Source of the DNA: Solea solea
Taxonomy: Eukaryota > Chordata > Actinopteri > Pleuronectiformes > Soleidae
Assembly (NCBI RefSeq): GCF_958295425.1
Contig: NC_081144.1
Location: 9,361,186-9,425,185 of the forward strand
Reading direction: 5' to 3'
Length of the DNA stretch: 64,000 nucleotides
Notes under the pieces: generated by a model
Told to the model about the DNA's origin: nothing
The model's database searches: none
Seen by the model: only the letters and a program-made list of their open reading frames with translations
Part shown: positions 1 to 13,343 of the stretch, one piece after another
Position numbering within the stretch: position 1 is the stretch's first letter
How the letters are laid out: the number at the start of each line of letters is the position of its first letter
Program-made: the position numbers and the translations under genes

Positions 1-1422
1 CTTCTACTGATTCCAGCTGCAGATTTCGCAGGATGTTTGGATGTTCTCAAACAAATTTTGTAATCAAATTACTAAGACAGGAGGCAGAGTTTAATGTTGA
101 CTAAGGACGGGAAACTAAAAGGGAAAAATGATTTTATGTCATGTTTGTTTTTCAGCTTGTGTTTAAAAAAAAAAGGTTGTTCCACTCTTTGAAAAGACTT
201 CATGCTACCATGATGATTCTGATCATCAGAATCACCAGAGATCACCGATGATGGCAAATCGGTCGACGTTGTGTGTTTGGGAAAGAGAAGAGTTGTATGT
301 CCCAGGGTCACCATAACTTGCTCCGCTCACATCACTCATGTGGCGTCTTTATGAGCGATGGGATGTTTTGTTGGATTAGGTTTCCGGGGGGAAGCATTTC
401 GGGGCCGGTCTGTCAGGAGAGGAGACCGATACAGGGACGGGCCGAATCACGTTTTTGATAAGCACACACATATTTAGCCCCCATTTGCATGTGTGTGTGT
501 TTGCAGACATTTCATAGGAGCTGACGATGAAAGAGACACTCTTTCTGTCACACTGGTGAAAATCCTGCCCAGCAGGGAGTAGATACTACACACACACACA
601 CGCACACACACGAATATTCACACAGCTGTTGTAAGCATTACCTGTTTGTTGTTTTCCACAGAAACTGACTCAGCTTCATTTTTGTATGAACAGAAGCCTG
701 AAGTCATTTCCTCTGATGCGTTGGAAGGTTTCATGTCACTGATGCACCAACGTTCACATGTGCATATTGAGTGCATATTGAGTTTTTTATTAAATTACTT
801 TTGATGTTTTTTTCTGTATTATTTATGTTTTTGGATAAAAACATAAACATTGGTTCATCAGCTTTGATACTATCCAAGCCTTCATAAATGTCATCGGCCT
901 GGTCGCTGTGGCCGTTCTCTTCTCTTGATTGCGCTCAAAAGGTCGAGCGAGATCTGAAGCCACTGGAGGCAGTTAAAATAATAAGAGCTGACCATGTGTT
1001 TGAGGTTATAAGAAGGGAAGCCCCCTCCACCACCCCAAACACAATCACCCCAAAACAGCCTCCAGGGAGACTCCTGCAGTTTATCTCGACATTAAACCGC
1101 ATATTTGATGATAAGAAACATTTTCATTGAAACAATCTTCATTCATTGTAACCAGCCACATCTCAATGGTTTGTGTGTTCAGTGGAGGGCGGGGGGTGGG
1201 GATGCGAGTAATTATGGGTGTTATTTTCCACCACAGTCAACACAGTTGCCTTTTTATCTTTTTATCCTCTTTTTTTTTTTAAGAGTTTAATTATTTCCCA
1301 TCAACTCTCACCCGCACACTGTAATTTTAATGGAAAAGATGCAACAGATAAATAAATAAATAAACCAAGGCAACCGTGAAGTACGTGCTGTTTACTTCTT
1401 TCTGCACATGTAGTCCCACATG

Positions 1423-1448
1423 CACACACACACACACACACACACACC
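1423..1448. repeat. (CA)n microsatellite
   Basis: About 13 uninterrupted CA units. Similar shorter CA/TG tracts lie at about 589-612, 3283-3307 and 5297-5312. Confidence 0.9.
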
Positions 1449-2315
1449 CCTGTTTCTCCCCCTCCTACCAAAAAAAAAATCCTCAGCAGCACGCATGTAC
1501 ATAAGCCTCCAGATAGCTGTCTCCGCCCACTTTCATTCACAAAAAGGCGAAGGAGGTGGAGCCAGTAGTCACCTGAAATGTGCATGAGTCACTGCATGAG
1601 CTCAGCGAGCATCTGCTGTGCACAGCTGAGGCAGACGCTGAAGTGTGATTGTAACATTATTTATTTTCCGACCAAATGTCGATCATAAAAAAGAAAACAT
1701 CTGTCAGTGTGTGGTACATCATTTCATGCCATTTTGACTCCACTGTTGGATTCAGTGTCTTGCAGATGATGAGGTATAGACCCAGCATTTTAAAGGAAGT
1801 TTCTGTTGTGAAATCTCTTAAAGGTTAGAATACAAAGACCCTGGAGCACTGGCCAGCCCACCCTGCAGATGGCCGGAGGATCAGAGGCTGTCAGCACGCT
1901 TAAACGAGCCAAGAGTCGAGGCTTCAACCCTGCGGGGGAGGACAGAGCATGAATGGGGTATTTCCACCAAAGTCTATAGCCCCCCACTGGGCATTTGTAA
2001 AATGATTTGTGGCAAATTTGTTTAATCAATATGGACGTGGGGGTTTGGATACCCCTCGTCAGACAGAATTCTTTCTCTCTCCCCCCCTCTTTTTTTTTTC
2101 TTACTTAGCAATGCATGAGGGCTCACTGTGAATAACACGAGCTGTGAGGGAGTGAATGTGCAGCTTACCTGAGAGGGAACAAGTTATTGATCAGTGGAGG
2201 CAAAACAGTCACAGACGTTTGGGCACATCATACACATACACTTACTCTTTACGTCTATTGCATCTGTTCATATAGTTGATGTAAAGATTTGTATTTCCTT
2301 TTCTGTAACAAGAAG

Positions 2316-2318
<3 letters not shown>

Positions 2319-2373
<55 letters not shown>

Positions 2374-2397
2374 CAGTATATATATATATATATATAT
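2319..2397. repeat. (TA)n microsatellite, interrupted
   Basis: A nearly pure AT dinucleotide tract of about 78 bases with short interruptions. It can form cruciform or hairpin structures and produces spurious Tyr/Ile open frames on both strands. Confidence 0.92.
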
Positions 2398-2699
2398 CTT
2401 AGGTGTGAATGTAGAAAAGCAACTCTCTGCATCATGCAGCTGTACAGATGGGCATGTGGCTCCATTCCAATTCAAAGTAAGAATAAAAAGGACAAAGACA
2501 TTATAGGGTTTTCTTCTTTTTGTCCATTGCTTGCACTTTACAGTTGTTCCTCCCATAAAGTAAACCACCCTTTCTCTCTCTCTCTATCACTCTTTCTCTC
2601 TTTCTCTCCCACACACACACAGACGCACATAAATCTCAGACAGTCTTTTTTCTCATCACAGAGGTTGCTGACTGTGGGTTAGGAAAATTAGGAACATCG

Positions 2700-2790
2700 A
2701 TAATAATCTTGATAATCATCTTTATTTATAGAGCACCTATCAGCACAAAGTACAACATGCTTACCAGTGCAAAGACAGACAGAATATGAC
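2700..2790. repeat. Probable interspersed-repeat 3' tail
   Basis: Contains 'tctttatttatagagcacc' followed by a 'cacaaagt...gctta' stretch. This resembles the tail 'tttatttatagcacctttca...cacaaagtgctt' found widely dispersed in fish genomes. Family not assigned. Confidence 0.4.
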
Positions 2791-5700
2791 ATTTGCATAA
2801 TATCCACTAAAAGAAACAACAATTAATACAACAAACAAATTAACAACAAAAGAGAAAAATGAAACAATTAGAACTGAATAAACAAAATGCTCCACTCTTT
2901 CGTTATACAAGGTTAATGTTTTACTGTGCTTTGTCCCTTTTCTAAAAAATGAAATAAAATGAACACAACTACAAATAAAGATTTCTCTTTGTTTTTTAAT
3001 TGTCTCTGTGTTTTATTGTCTTGTTGCATCTGGCTCTTTTCCTGTTGCATGTGATAAATAAATAAACATGTTATCCAAGAGGCGGGCATACACACACAGT
3101 AGCTCCTGGTTGCTTCCTTGTTGCTGTGCACGTTTCTTATTTGCAGCTTTTGCTTTTTGCGGCGGAACATTTCCGGCACTTCCTCTGGAATTGTTTGTCT
3201 TTTCAAACCCTGCACAGCACATAAGAACGTTTGTCACACACTTTTCAAACGCAGTGAGATGAACAACTACAGCGGGTCCTTGTGTGTGTGTGTGTGTGCG
3301 TGTGTGTCTCTTTCTTTTCTCTTCTCTCCCCAACTTCCTATGAAAACCGTGCTACCAGAGCTTTCCACATCACAGTTCCTGGACAGATGTTGGCAGAATC
3401 CCTAATTTCATTCACATTCTCTCAGCCTGTCAGTTCTGAAAGGGGTGGAAACACGAGAGAAAATAATCGGCAGAACATCCTATAAGTGTGAGTGTGGGGG
3501 CAGCAGATGTGGGTGTGGAGGGGGCAGCAACTGGGCCTCACCAAGGCCCATCTGACCATTGTTCAGCAGAGAAGCCATTGCGCTGGTTGCTATAACAACC
3601 ATAATACACTCCTATCCATGTCCCTGTACAACACACGGTAATAACAAGTTAGTTGAAAAGAAGCCACAACTTAAACATTTTTCTTTATTGTTTATGGTTT
3701 TTATGAAATAAAAAGGGGATTCAATGTTCATATTTAACATAACACTCATACTAGAATACCACCACCGTGATTTAAAGAGCACAACGTTGTAAAACTCTCA
3801 TGTATTTTCTTAATCTTTGAGGTGAAACGTGAAACAATACAAGTGAATCTGTTGAATACAGTAGGCAGAGGCTCCGGGGATTAAGCGTTTCTTTCAGCGG
3901 TCACAGAAGGCAGTCAATACCTCTGTGGTCTGCAGCTGTCTTTGTCAATGGCTGCTGTAAACCTACATTGAAGAGTCTGAAAAACCCCCCAGGTGTCTTT
4001 ATAGTCTTTGAGCCACATTCACTGTCAAGTGCTTTATGTTGCACGTTTCATTTGTGTGCCATCTTCTTGTTTTTCTCCTTCAACACCCTAGGGATCCTCT
4101 GGGAGCCTTTTTCTCTATAACTGACCATTTCAAAACACGGTCAAATTAATTATTTTAATTGTACTATTAGCACGTTTTCTGTAATATCAAAGGGTTTGCA
4201 GGGGAAAAAAAAATATTATGAACTATCAATTCACGGGTCTTGGTTTTGTGTGTATCTGATGATGATCAATGATCAAATTATGTGTATATGTGTGTGCAGA
4301 CGTTGATGGGTGCATCAGCATGAGCTCATGTTGACATTGGCACGTTACCGTCATCAATGTTTCATCAGCATCATACTTGCTGCTCCAGTTGCTTTACCAT
4401 CTGGGGCCACTTTTCCACAAACCTTAATCCATCAATGTGAATGACCATAACATGTGTCCTGCTGCACCATAAACCAACAAGGTTAGATTTGATTTTTCAT
4501 TATTATTTTTTTTAATATTAATAAAAAAAATATATATTATAACTGTTTGGTGGTTAAAACTTACACAACTGTTTAAATATGTATTGGATAACAAGGTAGA
4601 ACTTCACTTCTTTTCAAATTCATCCTATCCCACTGTTCTCTCCCCTTCAACCAATATTAAGACATGGAAATGGTCACAACAGGAGTCTGCAGCGTGCTAT
4701 TGTAGAAGTGTTGCATTCTTATAAGCTAATTAGAAGCGAGAGAGGGCCGACGTCCTGCAGCCCCACTGCTCAGTACTTCCCACCCTGTAAATGTTTATGA
4801 CCCTGGCCCAGATTGAATCTCAGATTTGAAGGATTGGCCCTCCTGTGGACTCACAGCTTGATGGTGACTGCAAAGCTCTCCCTATCTCATTGTTTATTGT
4901 GCCTCAAATTCTTCAGGTTTGACCTCTTCATACCCAAAAACTAAAAAATTCTACAATCCCTTTTGAAAATCCACAGAAACTGAACGCGCGGCGAGGTATC
5001 CTCCTCTGTGTAAATGTGCTGTGTCACTTGTTGTACTTTACTTTATAACATTTGTAAGGCTTGTTGTCACGTAGCGGGGCTGATTGGGAGTGAGAGTGAG
5101 AAGTGGACACAGAGGGGTTCTCTTCATTCCCAACCCTCTATTGTTTATTGATGGAGGCAGTTGTCGTAGTCATGCAATAACAAAAGCCTGACTATTGCTG
5201 TGTTTACCTCTGCACAGGAACCACTGGGCAATTCTCCATTAAATTACAGCCATGTGTGGGCCACTGATCTCTCCCCTCACCCGCCCTCACCCTGCACACA
5301 CACACACACACACCAATCACACGCGCAGGGTCGAGTAGGTTATTAGACTGTTGCCATCACTATAAGTCCTTCAACAGAAAAAAAATTGGCTTTTTCTCTG
5401 TCACGTGACAGAAAACGTTAGAAAATAGAGGGCAAACAGCCGGCAGTTACAATCATTTTGAGAATAATCGCCACTCTGAAGCTGAATTAACAAAGGAAAA
5501 GAAGAAAGAAAGAAAAAAAAATCATGACCAGAGCAAAAGTTGTTTGTGGAATGTTGTGGCATGTAATTTCCTCTCAGCCCCACCCCCCCTGAAGTGCTTT
5601 CAGTCAATGGTGTGAGACAAATAAGCCGTCATCTTGTTATCTCTCAAGTCACAGATCTAGTTTAAAGACAGTCATTTATACTTCCTGCTTCACCCAGGTG

Positions 5701-7562
5701 CTACAAGCATTTTCAGCTCAGCAGTTAACATGCAAATGCCCCTGTTCAATTAAATTCTGCGTTGTTGTTTTGTTCTCACAAACTGCGAGTGAGTGCATGT
5801 GAAAACAACACGTATACTCATCTGCATAGTAGTTAAAAAAAAAAATCTACATCTACACGGTCAGTTGACCAGTCGGTGTATGTGGCGTGCACGACGACTC
5901 GTGTCTGTGATCCTTTTCAAAAGGGCAACAATCGCCGGGTGCAAAACAATATTGGTGCAGCAGACAAACATCCAATACCTTTCACCCCCGATGCCCCTGC
6001 AGCCTCTATTCTAGGCTGATGCTGCCACACAAAAGAGTAAATACATGTGTTTGTGAAAAGAGACGAGATATTTGCCAATCGATAATGAAAACAGTCTGAC
6101 ACTATAGTCATTGTCGTGCGCCTCCTCCAATCATCCGCACTTGCATTTGCCAGATAATGCCGCGCGTACGTGATTGTGAAACTGCTGAGAACAATCAGTC
6201 CGAACAGTTTATCCATAAGCAAAGTTTATATTGTGATGTGACCAACAGGAGGTCACATGGACCGTTTTCACTTTTGCTTTGTCCTCGACATTTTTATACC
6301 CCTTTCTATGAGAATCAAGTCGTGCATGAAAAAAGAGAGTGCGAGAGAGAGAGAAAACTTTTCCCTTTGTCCTTTGTGTGAGCTTAATGACAGTATTTAT
6401 GACTGCAGGGGAGGAAATGTATTTAGGGGCACCTGAAGAAAAACAACACAGGATCAAATAATAAAACAGGATCTAGGAAATGTACTCAGAAGTGATCCTG
6501 ATGGCGATGAGCAAGAAATCCGCTCATCCATTATACGACTATTTGTGCTGTGGAAATGTCTGGTGTTGTTTTTCAGGAGTTTACATAGAAATGTTTTACT
6601 GTGTTTCTCTTTTTTTAGTCAGTTTATTATTTGACAATTTAACACTGATATAGTCCGGTAATATCATGGAGTGTCTACAGAATCAAGTACGTTTTGGACT
6701 TGTGAAGGGAAGAGAATGTTTATCCTTAGCCCTTTAACACCTAAGCCTCAAAATGGACTTCTTTGCTAGTTTTTAGTTTTAGTTTTTGCCCAGTTTTCCA
6801 GAATAACTTTCAATATCTGGCACTTATTTACAGTTTAATGCATGTTGAAATACAATACAACAATTTAAAACGAAGAGAAAAACACTAGTTGTACATGACA
6901 TGCGTGTTAAATTTGAAATTTGAACAGTATAAAACATATTTTAAATAACATTTCTTTGAGTCTTTGTTAAAGGGTTAAAAATGCAATTATAAGTAAAATA
7001 TATAAGTATTTTTCTTTCTCAATGATGAAAAATACAGTTTTCAGATGTTATATATCAAGTCTTGCAGACATCCAAGTCTGTTCTGTTGGTGTTAATAACT
7101 CAAGTGACACTTCAAGTGTCACAAAAATCCATCCACTCATTCAAATGCCGTGCCTCCCATCGTCTTCCTCTGTGCTCCAGTGCAAACATACAAGGATGCG
7201 TAAAGCAGACTAAACAACAGCGCTGGTTATCACACCGGCGTGAAACCGCTTCCCCAAGTTGCCCCTTGTGCCCCTTTCATCTTTTAGAGAGTCCTAAAAA
7301 AACACATGTTCAATTCACAATTCCTCAGCAAGTGTCAGGGCCGTTATTGTTTGTCCAGTCATCGTAAACGTGTGGGCAAATGACGCGTCTGTGAGACTTA
7401 ACGTCTCTCCATCTCGCGAGCATTCTCTGTTTTCTAGCTGCACTGTCAGGCAGTTATGAGGCTTTTATGTGCCATGGACCATTGTCAGATACATGGCCTG
7501 GTCAAGGACACCACATTTGTGTTTGCTTTCTGTGCCTGCGCTGCAGCATGCCACTTCAGCAG

Positions 7563-7563
<1 letters not shown>

Positions 7564-7600
<37 letters not shown>
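7564..7600. repeat. (TG)n microsatellite
   Basis: About 18 uninterrupted TG units in upstream intergenic DNA. Confidence 0.95.
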
Positions 7601-7601
<1 letters not shown>

Positions 7602-8450
7602 CCTAGTCATAACATGGACTGACCAACACATAATGACTACAATTGATTTCTTTAGAAAAAGAAAAAAAAAAAAGGTAGAGAAACGCCAAGGTCCCGTCAG
7701 TTAACATGGCGTACACTCGATGTCCAGAGAAGCAAGGTGGATTTCTATTTTCTATTCTTTCACATAACCTTGTTCCGTCTATCACTGCTGATTTGGGGTT
7801 GTGTCATATTTACTGTATTGTTCCATTTTCTATAGAGAGATAGGTTGCACAGCTGATGGTACGCGCTCTGGTTCCCACCTCTGCAGTTTAACGACCGCAC
7901 ACAGTTTGAGTTGTTTGGATTGAATGTGGAAGAAACAGCGTATTCAAGCATAGTTTCTTATTGGGGGCAATAAACCGTCTAGACAGGACTCCCCTCTTTT
8001 TTTCTTCACCTTCAGCCAAGCCCTTAAAGGGCATTTGTTTATTTGAATATATTGGCTCATCCTTGTCTCACACGAATCAGCTGTGGGATTATATAAGACG
8101 CGGCAGCATTTTAGGCTGACATAAGCTATATAACAGAGCTGAAACAGGGACTTGCGACCCTTTGTTTCAGTCATTTTATGTCATAGTTTACCATCAAATA
8201 ATGAGTGTTTTCATTCCTAGTCAGTGTATGACTTACTTCATCAACTGTCCTCACTTCATGAAACATGAAACTGTCTAAATAAAAGCTTGTTTCTCTGACC
8301 TCTTTTGAAATGGCATAAAGATGAAAGAAAACAATCACATGCTTACATTTAAGAGTGCGAGTACATGTAAGCCAGCGTTGTTGTTTTTTAACTCATCTCC
8401 ACACTGAGAAAAGAAAATGGTTCACACGCTTACACAAAATACTTCAATTG

Positions 8451-9007
8451 GTAACATGCAGTCTTGTACAAAGTACCTAAAAGGGATACTTGATCTTACC
8501 AGAAAATGACTTTGGTAGAAGTTGAAGTCACTTTTTATGATATTACTTCAAGTATATGACTGTATTTACTGTATTTAAGTATCAAAAGTAATTGTCTGAT
8601 ATAAAATGTAAAAGTATTTAAAAAAGTGAGGTGTAAGGATTGAGTCATGGCAGCTCAACAGTAGGGTGACTTATCTTACAACTGGAAGGTTGTGGGTTCA
8701 ATTCCTGGCTCAGCTAGTCTATTGAGCAAGACACTTAACCCCGTGTTGCAGCATTTGAATGAGTCAACGACAAAACTATAGTGTAAAGCAGCTCATCGAG
8801 ACTAGAAAAGCTCTATATAAATACAGACCATTGCCAATTGTATTGGGTAGTAACAAAGATAGTTAGAGGAAATGTAGTGGAGTAAAAGTAAAAAGTGGCT
8901 AGAAATACAAATAACAAAGTAAAGTACATATACAGTACGTGAATTTTGTACTTAAGTACAGTGGCAAAGTATTTGTACTTTTGTTACTTTGCAACACTAG
9001 TAACATG
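8451..9007. mobile_element. Non-autonomous hAT-like element with target-site duplication
   Basis: The element spans 8459-8999. It is bounded by an identical 8-bp direct repeat GTAACATG at 8451-8458 and 9000-9007, the target-site duplication length of hAT transposons. The ends form imperfect inverted repeats (CAGTCTTGTACAAAGTA at the left; the reverse complement of the right end reads TAGTGTTGCAAAGTA). The interior is rich in 'aagtac/gtactt' motifs typical of a fish MITE family. There is no transposase frame. A SINE remnant lies inside it. Confidence 0.8.
8645..8838 (+). mobile_element. tRNA-derived SINE remnant nested in the hAT-like element
   Basis: A good RNA polymerase III B box (GGTTCAATTCC) lies at 8695-8705. 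Downstream are 'gagcaagacacttaacccc' and 'agaaaagctctatataaata', both hallmarks of a common fish tRNA-SINE family. The A box is degenerate, so the copy is old. It sits between the two halves of the hAT-like element. Confidence 0.75.
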
Positions 9008-11649
9008 TGAGTTTTCTTGAATTGTATCATCCCGATACAGTACAACAGATGTGTGTCCGAGACAGACTTGAGTGATCTAGAATATATTGGGCTATATATA
9101 CTGTATATCTCATAAGGATTGTAATAAATGTTAAACAAGAATTTCTTAAAGGACAAATAAATATCTGTTTCAGCTTATAACTGTAAATATACGCATGTCA
9201 GCGTCTGATTTTAAACATTGGTGAGTTTTCATGAGTCAGTCACTTGACGATTGAGGTCATGTTTTCTAACACCTAGAGTACAAGCTGTTTCTTTGAAAAC
9301 ACACTCTTTTTTTATGTAATCTGGTTGAAAGAACTCTTAATGTTACACCAAAGTTGTTGTAAAAAGCCTTTTCTAAAAGTGTGGACACTTATTCTTTGCA
9401 TTGGAGTGAGAATCTACACAGGCGTTCACATTTATTAGATGTCTACAGTATGGTACACTTGTGAACGAAGATGTGAATCTTTATGTCATTTTGAAAAATC
9501 ATGTACAGTTATCGTGTGTTTCTCAGTGTGAACCCTCCTGTACTGTTTAAATGGTAGAACCTAGAACTACTTTACTATAATCCCATCACATTTATTACAA
9601 GGATGTCCCAATAAAGTGCCTGAGGAGGAAGGCAGCTTCTCCGTAGAGCGCAGTATGAACTCACATCTTTTCAAAAAACCTACATCAGCGCCTTCAGGCC
9701 TTGTGACACTCACAGTGAAGACATTTCAGCTTTTTTTCTTCACAATAAGTCGTTTTCAAGGTGTGACAGGAGTGCTCACTGTGTGTGTATCGCTATAGCA
9801 ATATCTACAATTTACAGTTTCAGATATCTACAACATCATTATGACAAGTCATCATTCAAGTTCAATGGTAACTCCAGAAAAAGTTGCTGTTTCTTGTCTT
9901 CAACTTCTTTCTCAGCGGTTGAGTCAACGTTCAGTTACAAAATTTGAACCCATCATTTCAAAAATTCTCATTCATACCAATTCCGTGCAGCACGCTAAAT
10001 TTGGCTTCCGCTTGGTCAGAAGACAGCAATGACTCCTGATGCATTTTCCCCAGAAACGGCCTTCTCTGTAGTTGTTGTTGTTTTTTTTTTGTTGTTGTGG
10101 TCTTTCACTGCAGCATTATGTTATGGAGGCTCGGTTAGTCTGCTGAGTCTGTGTTGCAAGATTAAAGTAATACACTGAATAGTTTTGTCGTTGTACAGAA
10201 TTATGAATCCACTAAAAGTGCATAAAAGACATATTATGCATATTATGAGAACTCTGGCCTTTTTTTAAATGTATATATTTAAGTGACCCATTCAATTCTC
10301 AATGACATGTTTGAATAACGCCTGACAAAAATGCATTTGAGAGAAACTTGGGCCCATAAAACATCTGCATTAAATGTAAATATACTGAAATAAATGGATT
10401 TTGCAAATGCAAAAGACAACAACATAAAACAGAAGAGGAAAAAAAACACATTAGAAGGCACTGGACTGGCACGCTGAGTCAACACAAAAGGTCATTGTCT
10501 GTTTTTACATTTTGTCGTTGACATGCAACGATTGTCCATTTCTTCCATTTCATATATTTCAGTCACAAACCTTCACCATTCTCCTTGTGTTGGTGGCTCA
10601 GCTGTGTACTAATCTCCTTGTGATGCCATACATATGAACATCTCTCCAAAATATGTACAATGCCAGGACAGATCTCAAACAGTTTCTCCAACATGGTTGT
10701 GAAGTTAGACAGGCAGAAATTTGCTTCTATTTTTAGGTGTGATAAAAAAAAAAGAAAAGAATCTAATCTAATCTAATATATCTAATCCAACAGTGTTAAG
10801 ATGTTGTGGATTGTCGATTCACTCTCTGAGATATATGTATTTAGCTATTTTCCCCCCATTCCTGTTGTACATATAGTGTGCCCCCTCTTCTTTGCATCAA
10901 GTGTTGATATATAGTTGATATTAATCTAAAAATATTATTATGACTCTAATTATTCCATTTTTATTTGAGTTTACGTTTGACTTCATTTCTCTGTTGAAAC
11001 AGACCCTTAATTGCAAACATCTGCAGTGGTGTTGGTTGTTTTATGTGTAGTTGTGTTATAGCCATATTTTATTATTCTACATGAGTCTGTCATTCCACTT
11101 GAGATCCATTGTTTGAAACTCTTGAAAAGGTTGTAGTAGTCTTTGTATTTTCTCACCAAATGAAACCGCTACTCTTGTGTAAAACTCCATTGTTCCCTGT
11201 ATTTGAACTTGTAACATGTTTTTTATCAGATGAAACAAATCGAGATGCAAATCTCTTCTCCAGTGGTGATCTGGACAAGAGGTGGTGCCTGTCTGCGCTC
11301 ACCACAGATTATACTAATACTCTCTACACACAGTATGTGTAATATGAGAGGACAGATTCACTACATTTGATTACAGGTAAATACACGACAAGAGGATCTG
11401 TGTGCCCTCCTCCTCTGAGGGGAATCATAAAAGTTTCATAAAATTAATCAAATAAAGTCCTTTAGGTAGAAAAAGGTAGAATTATGATTGAATTTGGCCA
11501 AATAATTCAAAGTTACAGTCGTTTCACAAACAAAGAGTTTTGAGACAACGATGAATGAATGACCAGTAGCTCACTTGTGAGGATACATGTTGCCTTTTTT
11601 TTTTTTTTCTTTTCTTTTTTGTCATGAACAAGGAAAGGAGCGATGAGTG

Positions 11650-11950
11650 AGTTGGGTGTTATTGACCCTGCCTCCATCCTGCGATCCATCCACTCGCATG
11701 GCTCCTCCCGCCCCCTCCTGCCACTCCGCGGCGCTCATCAATAGGGAGCCCATTTGAATAATGTGTGAGCACTTGGAGTGGAGCCAATCAGCTGTCAGAG
11801 CGCCGTGATAAATCGCAATGCATTATTGATAATAATAATTACGTTGACATGCGCATTTCCCACTCGAGGGGGCTAATATTCCAAGCTCAAGAATTTGTTG
11901 AAGAAGGGGAGGAAAATTGTTTGTAACTCTTTGCTCCTGATGGTTGCACC
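11650..11950 (+). promoter_or_regulatory. sall4: sall4 promoter and 5' UTR region
   Basis: The 300 bases before the sall4 start codon hold a GC box (CCCGCCCC, 11707-11714) and a CCAAT box followed by CA (11784-11788, an NF-Y type site). An ATGCATTA-containing AT-rich segment lies at 11817-11840. No TATA box stands out. The transcription start was not determined; the CCAAT position suggests roughly 11,830-11,900. Confidence 0.6.
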
Positions 11951-12017
11951 ATGTCGAGGCGCAAGCAAGCCAAACCGCAGCACATCAACTCTGACGAGCC
12001 CGGCTCACTGGAGAACG
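11951..12017 (+). CDS. sall4: sall4 exon 1
   Basis: Encodes 22 residues plus one base. The donor is G|GTAAGT at 12018. Its 12-residue N-terminal repression motif is the evidence for this start. No other methionine in the long downstream open frame gives a SALL-like N terminus. Confidence 0.95.
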
Positions 12018-13312
12018 GTAAGTTTTTACGCACAAGTTATGAGAGAATCGGTGGCTCGGAAAGCGTTTCCTCCACCATGCTGTGGACATTTTTTATCTGA
12101 AACACTTTTTTTTTGGGGAGCTGACTTTTTACATTGTTGCTGTCGCACTTTGACCTGTTGCCGTCCCTTTGGATTAACCAGCAGGGAAACTCAGCAACAG
12201 CAGCAGCAGCAGCAGCAGCAGCAACGTAGCGTCCATTAAATAATAATTTAAACACGATACAGGTGCTTCGTCAGGTTAAGCTTTTTTTCCCAAATGCATC
12301 ACTTTGACCTTTTTGCTTCCTACCTGCGTCATTTAAAAACCCATAAGCGTGTTTTCTGTTTTTTGTTAAATTTCATTTTTTTGACGCGTAACGTGCTGGT
12401 TCTTACTTTTGGAAACATTTGAAGACTTAATTTGAAAGTTGTGAGCACTGAGTTAATGCCTTATTTGGCCCCTGTTTTCCTTGTGTAACTTCTCCTCACT
12501 CGTTTAATTCAGAAAATACCTGCTGTCGTTTATCATGGAGCATCCCTTTTAATTATTTAAGCGTGTACTTGTGTTCACTTTAAATGAATTGCCATTCGAT
12601 TGTTGGTTGATCCTGGTGGATGTTTCCATTAATAATTTAGCTGTGATTCATAATTTTTTTTTTTCTTGAATTTCTGGATTTTGATTTTGAAATTGTGACA
12701 GGCTTTATTTACTTAAAAGGGTGAAATTTTGAACAAAAGGCTCTCCCAAAACTGTATGAAATGTGACTCTGGAGTAAGCTGACCTAAAAAGCAATAAATC
12801 CCCCAGTTTAATGCATGACTGTTTCCTTTAGTACATATGTGGAGAGGTGGGGGATGGAGCCGTGGCCTTTTTGTGGAGACTGGGTGGGGGTGCGATATGG
12901 TGTTTGCCATATGTAAGTTCCAGCGTTGTCGTGTATCGACCATCCCTCACCTCTTGATAGTGAGGGAACATGGATAATACATTTGTTTAAATACTTTTGA
13001 GATCCACTTATCATTGAGTGTGGCTGTCTTGTGGAAGACGATCTTTATTCTCTTTATGAATTAGTGCCTTGAATGTATAGTCTGACCTCGTGTCATGTAC
13101 TCCTGTAAAGGTGATCAGCCACAGGTCATGCGCCGTCAAGTGGTAAACTGGAGCGTTGCTTCCCTATTTAATCCACAAGTTATGATTAAATACACCTCGT
13201 TTATATTGTGTTTCTGCAGGTTTTATGTTGAGATGTGTGAGCTGCATTATACAGTGCGCAAATGTGGATGTGCAATGATTACCCATGGATCCAACTGTGA
13301 TGCGTTTTGCAA

Positions 13313-13343
<31 letters not shown>

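Larger units (their letters stand above)
1..11600. other. Upstream intergenic DNA, no gene recognised
   Basis: No exon, RNA gene or domain-bearing reading frame was recognised here. Open frames are short and low complexity; one at 2194-2682 encodes a run of alternating Tyr-Ile from a TA repeat. The content is AT-rich sequence with many microsatellites and one clear transposon (8459-8999). In vertebrates the flank of sall4 can hold distant enhancers, but none can be named from sequence alone. Confidence 0.7.

Noticed and set aside
2194..2682. 162-codon open frame with a long Tyr-Ile run
   Set aside because: It is the translation of a TA microsatellite; no family resemblance.
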